Shown in pieces: positions 61,667 through 64,000 of a DNA stretch of 64,000 bases. The translations under genes were made by a program, and so were the position numbers. The notes under the pieces were generated by a model. That model searched no databases and had not been told where the DNA came from. It saw only the letters and a list, made by a program, of their open reading frames with translations. The DNA comes from R-RK-3 sp963842775 (lineage in GTDB: Bacteria > Pseudomonadota > Alphaproteobacteria > Rhizobiales > Rhodomicrobiaceae), in contig CAWJHQ010000012.1 in NCBI GenBank assembly GCA_963842775.1, forward strand, positions 1 through 64,000. The letters are read 5' to 3'. Numbering within the stretch: the stretch's first letter is position 1; each line of letters begins with the position of its first letter.

Positions 61667-61955
61667 ATGGACAACACAACAAAATCCTATGGAAACGAAG
61701 CGATGTCGGCGGCGGAAAATGCGGCGAATCGCCTGAAGAACAAGGCTTCCGAGGTCGCCGATAAAGCTCAGGAGAAAATGGACGAAGCGATCGACGAGGT
61801 TTCGGTCCGCGCCAAAGAAGCTCGCGACGCCGTTCGCGACTATGCCAATCAGGCGGCGGACAAGCTGGACGAGTTCGATTCAGACGCGGCCGATGACGAC
61901 CCTCATCGGCGCGGTTGCTGTCGGATTTGTTCTTGGCGCGCTCTGGAAGCGCTAG
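61667..61955 (+). CDS. DUF883 (ElaB/YqjD-like) membrane-anchored protein, one frameshift
   Basis: About 95 residues after repair. The amphipathic helical part (AENAANRLKNKASEVADKAQ, EKMDEAIDEVSVRAKEARDA) is followed, after a +1 shift near 61878, by QTRPMTTLIGAVAVGFVLGA and the end LWKR. The short Pro-containing hinge and single C-terminal membrane helix are the hallmark of the DUF883 family. In E. coli, ElaB and YqjD anchor ribosomes at the membrane in stationary phase. Its promoter resembles the EcfG type. The next gene starts 12 bases later, so they form one unit. Confidence 0.85.
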
Positions 61956-61967
61956 AAAGCGCTCCAA

Positions 61968-62425
61968 ATGTTCAGCGCGCTCACCGACTATGTGAAACTC
62001 AGTGCCGCATCGGTCACGACCCGTTTAACCGGGACCGTCGCCATCGTGGTGCCATTCATGATTGCGGCGGCCTTCGGCATCGCCGCAATCTATATTGCCA
62101 TCAGTAATCGCCTATAGCGAATTGACCGCCGCGATCGTCCTGACCATCGCGTTCATCGTTCTCGGTATAATCATGGCCGGGGTCATCGCGGCTCAGAGAC
62201 GGCGCCAGGAAGCGCTGAAGGAAGAAGCGTTGATGCATGCAAGACGTTCGCTCGGCGCTTCGGCTCTGATGGCGGCAAATCCGGCTCTGCTGCTTGGCGC
62301 GGGACGGGTCGGCATATCGCGTCGTAAGACATGCGCCATTGCTGACTATTCTGCCGATTGCGGCCGGCTTCATTTTTGCGATGAGCCGGTCTTCTTCCGC
62401 CAAGGTGCCGGTGGACGAGCGCTGA
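61968..62425 (+). CDS. Phage-holin-family-like membrane protein, two frameshifts
   Basis: Starts MFSALTDYVKLSAASVTTRL with a first membrane helix TVAIVVPFMIAAAFGIAAIY. A +1 shift near 62103 leads to AYSELTAAIVLTIAFIVLG and the helix IIMAGVIAAQRRRQEALKEE, then SLGASALMAANPALLLGAGR. A second +1 shift near 62304-62307 leads to AYRVVRHAPLLTILPIAAGF and IFAMSRSSSAKVPVDER with a TGA at 62423-62425. Repaired length about 151 residues with three hydrophobic segments. These proteins (phage holin family, DUF1469-like) accompany DUF883 genes in many proteobacteria. It is not evidence of a prophage. Confidence 0.75.
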
Positions 62426-62460
62426 ACACCGCGCTTCCTCCGACGCACACCGCATCTCGG

Positions 62461-63501
62461 TCAGTTTTCGGAACCCTCGGCCCCGCGGCCGAGGTTTTCG
62501 ATTGCGGCATCGACTTCCGCGCCGATGAGCAGCGTTATCACCGTCAGCCAGAGCCAGGTCATGAAGATCGCCGCGGCGCCGAGCGAGCCATAGGTGACGG
62601 AGTAATTGGCGAAGCTCGTCAGATAATAGGAAAACAGCATCGACAGCCCGACCCACATGACCGCCGCGAGCAACGCTCCCGCGGTCAGCACCTGCCATTT
62701 CCTCTGGCGGCCATAGGGTGCGAAATAGAACAGCGCCGAGATCAGTATCTGCACGGCGAGCAGCACGACGATCCAGCGGAAACTGAGGATCCTGTCGCCC
62801 AAGGGCGTCCTGAGCCAGTCCGCAATCGGCAGGATCATGATGTTGACCGCGACGATCATGAAAATCAGAAAGGCGAAGGTCATCACCGCCGACAAGGCAT
62901 TTAGATGGAAAAACGTGCGCTTCTCCTTGCGCTCATAGACGACGTTCAGCGCCTCTATCAGCGCCTTCATTCCCGAATTGGCGCTCCACAGAGCGATGCT
63001 GAGGCTGACGACGAACGTGCCCAGATTCTTGCCCGGGGCGGAAATAAGCTGGCTTAGAAAATCCTGCACGAGCTGGACGACGTCCTTCGGCACGATCTCC
63101 GGCATCGTCGCAATGAAGGTGCGGATGTCGGCGGGGTCGCCCAGAAAGCCGTATAGCGAGACCAGCGCCGCAAGTCCGGGGAACAGCGCAAGCACCACGA
63201 AAAACGCGGCGGCCGCCGCGACGCTCGATATATTGTGTTCGAAAACGATGCGCCTGTAGAGGCTCGCCGAGAGTTCCTGGATCAGCGAAAGCGCGGTGCG
63301 GGACTGCGTCCGCAAGCTTTCCGTCTTGGCTTGAAAAACCAGCCGCCGCAGGATCCGGTCAAAAAAACTCCGCACCTTGGCGCGGGGTTTTGTCAGAACG
63401 TTTGCAGCGAGGAATCCGGCGGCGAACAGTCCCAAGGTGGTCAGCACGCGCGTAGTAATACCACGCGACGTGCGTTCACCCGAGGTCTGGTCCTCAGCCA
63501 C
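62461..63501 (-). CDS. YihY/BrkB-family inner-membrane protein
   Basis: 346 residues, intact. After a cytoplasmic N-terminus come the family helices: AAAAAFFVVLALFPGLAALV, the loop PEIVPKDVVQLVQDFLSQL, GTFVVSLSIALWSANSGMKA, LSAVMTFAFLIFMIVAVNIM, WIVVLLAVQILISALFYFAP and FMTWLWLTVITLLIGAEVDA. The conserved signature LWSANSGMKALIEALNVVYE is present. Once annotated as ribonuclease BN, the family is now regarded as membrane proteins of unknown function. Its start overlaps the end of the DUF1328 gene by 8 bases; the two share the EcfG-type promoter upstream. Confidence 0.92.
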   Translation of the reverse strand: MAEDQTSGERTSRGITTRVLTTLGLFAAGFLAANVLTKPRAKVRSFFDRILRRLVFQAKTESLRTQSRTALSLIQELSASLYRRIVFEHNISSVAAAAAFFVVLALFPGLAALVSLYGFLGDPADIRTFIATMPEIVPKDVVQLVQDFLSQLISAPGKNLGTFVVSLSIALWSANSGMKALIEALNVVYERKEKRTFFHLNALSAVMTFAFLIFMIVAVNIMILPIADWLRTPLGDRILSFRWIVVLLAVQILISALFYFAPYGRQRKWQVLTAGALLAAVMWVGLSMLFSYYLTSFANYSVTYGSLGAAAIFMTWLWLTVITLLIGAEVDAAIENLGRGAEGSEN

Positions 63502-63667
63502 GTCTTACGAGACCCGCCACCAGAGACACCACGAAAAGAATGATCGCCACCCAGAACAACAGATAAGCGCCGCCGCTTGCAGCTCCTGCGATGCCTCCGA
63601 AGCCGAGAAGGGCCGCGACGATAGCGACGACCAGGAACACAAGCGCCCAATATAGCAGATTACCCAT
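63494..63667 (-). CDS. DUF1328 small membrane protein
   Basis: 57 residues from the ATG at 63667, which follows a GGAGAG site (an in-frame ATG four codons upstream is part of that site). Two membrane helices joined by a Gly/Ala turn: LLYWALVFLVVAIVAALLGF and AYLLFWVAIILFVVSLVAGL, with the DUF1328 pattern GFGGIAGAASG between them. Members are often induced by stress in Alphaproteobacteria. A perfect EcfG-type promoter lies 31 bases upstream of the start. Confidence 0.92.
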   Translation of the reverse strand: MGNLLYWALVFLVVAIVAALLGFGGIAGAASGGAYLLFWVAIILFVVSLVAGLVRRG

Positions 63668-63697
63668 AGTGCTCTCCATAATTGCTCACGGTGGAGA

Positions 63698-63722
63698 AAC
63701 GACCTGCCAAGGGCGCGGTTCC
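63698..63722 (-). promoter_or_regulatory. EcfG-type promoter of the DUF1328-yihY operon
   Basis: Read on the minus strand: GGAAC (63722-63718), 16 bases, CGTT (63701-63698). A full match to the general-stress sigma factor consensus. It lies between the sigma-factor gene and the DUF1328 gene. Confidence 0.75.
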
Positions 63723-63837
63723 AGGCCATCGCGGCAACGGAAACCTCATACTGCGCAAGGCATTTTGCGGCATGCGAATGGCTCCCGCAAGGCCCTGCAG
63801 GTTTATCAGGCGGGAAGAAGCGCTTGGCCGGCTTTGT

Positions 63838-64000
63838 TCAGAGGGTTTCCGAATTCCGCAGCAACACCGCCTCCGTCAGGGGCTCCGGGCCAAAATCCTG
63901 CGCGGTATCGATACCGAGGATTTCCACCAGCCGGTTGCGGGCGCGATTGACGCGGCTCTTGATGGTGCCGACGGCGCAATTGCAGATCACGGCCGCTTCC
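63838..64000 (-). CDS. ecfG: EcfG-like ECF sigma factor, C-terminal part only
   Basis: The minus-strand frame from 63999 to the TGA at 63840-63838 reads EAAVICNCAVGTIKSRVNRA then RNRLVEILGIDTAQDFGPEP, ending AVLLRNSETL. The first part is the helix-turn-helix of sigma region 4. The tail with DFGP and xAVL is typical of EcfG (RpoE/SigT-like general stress sigma factors) in Hyphomicrobiales. The gene runs off the right edge of the window, so the N-terminal two thirds are not visible. The assignment to EcfG rather than another ECF group rests on this tail and on the nearby EcfG-type promoters. Confidence 0.85.
   Translation of the reverse strand, partial: EAAVICNCAVGTIKSRVNRARNRLVEILGIDTAQDFGPEPLTEAVLLRNSETL

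Noticed and set aside
61968..62425. Holin-family gene as a sign of a prophage
   Set aside because: No other phage genes are near; this family commonly pairs with DUF883 stress genes.

Overview
The window is about 64 kb of GC-rich alphaproteobacterial chromosome, most likely from the order Hyphomicrobiales (Rhizobiales). The grounds are a dnaB-alr-radA-cvpA-purF block, small DUF1127, BA14K and DUF1489 proteins, a Rhizobiales-type porin, a PleC/DivJ-like kinase, an EcfG-like sigma factor tail and EcfG-type promoters. I see no rRNA, tRNA, CRISPR array, insertion sequence or prophage.

Layout. 1-5.2 kb: a sugar ABC importer (binding protein and two permeases, with a possible decayed ATPase end before them), a small-molecule kinase and a convergent D-lyxose-type isomerase. 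5.5-21.5 kb: a glycogen/maltodextrin locus on the + strand (glgX, malQ, a DUF1127 gene with terminator, a pfkB kinase remnant, pgi, glgP, glgB, glgC, glgA, pgm). It links hexose phosphates to ADP-glucose, glycogen and back. 21.8-29.1 kb: secreted small proteins, aminopeptidase N, a PAS histidine kinase and an ExoD-like protein. 29.2-37 kb: a minus-strand housekeeping block (dnaB, alr, radA, cvpA, purF) plus a cyclopropane fatty acid synthase. 37-46.8 kb: a TPR membrane protein, pyrophosphatase, M23 peptidase, secreted low-complexity proteins, an acyl-CoA carboxylase alpha subunit with a DUF1489 protein, and a membrane protein with a primase-type C-terminal domain. 46.8-55 kb: UDP-glucose dehydrogenase, serB, miaA, ilvB-ilvH, a potassium channel with a zinc ribbon, and a porin. 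55-60.2 kb: hydrolase, GFA protein, hisI, folE, an Fe-S scaffold and an ArsR/SRPBCC-DUF899/GyrI operon. 60.3-64 kb: a stress-type cluster (hydrolase, FAT GUY-like single-domain response regulator, DUF883, holin-like protein, YihY, DUF1328) ending in the tail of an EcfG-like sigma factor.

The most striking property is frame disruption. At 28 places in 24 genes on both strands the protein continues exactly one base further along (+1); I found only one convincing shift the other way. Each can be repaired by removing one base, usually from a short mononucleotide run. Core genes (ilvB, serB, pgi, glgC) are hit, so an insertion-biased sequence error is the likeliest cause. I annotate these as single genes spanning the break and give the break positions.

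Two perfect and one near-perfect GGAAC-N16-CGTT sites lie upstream of BA14K, DUF1328-yihY and DUF883 genes. They tie these envelope genes to the general stress response whose sigma factor begins at the right edge.
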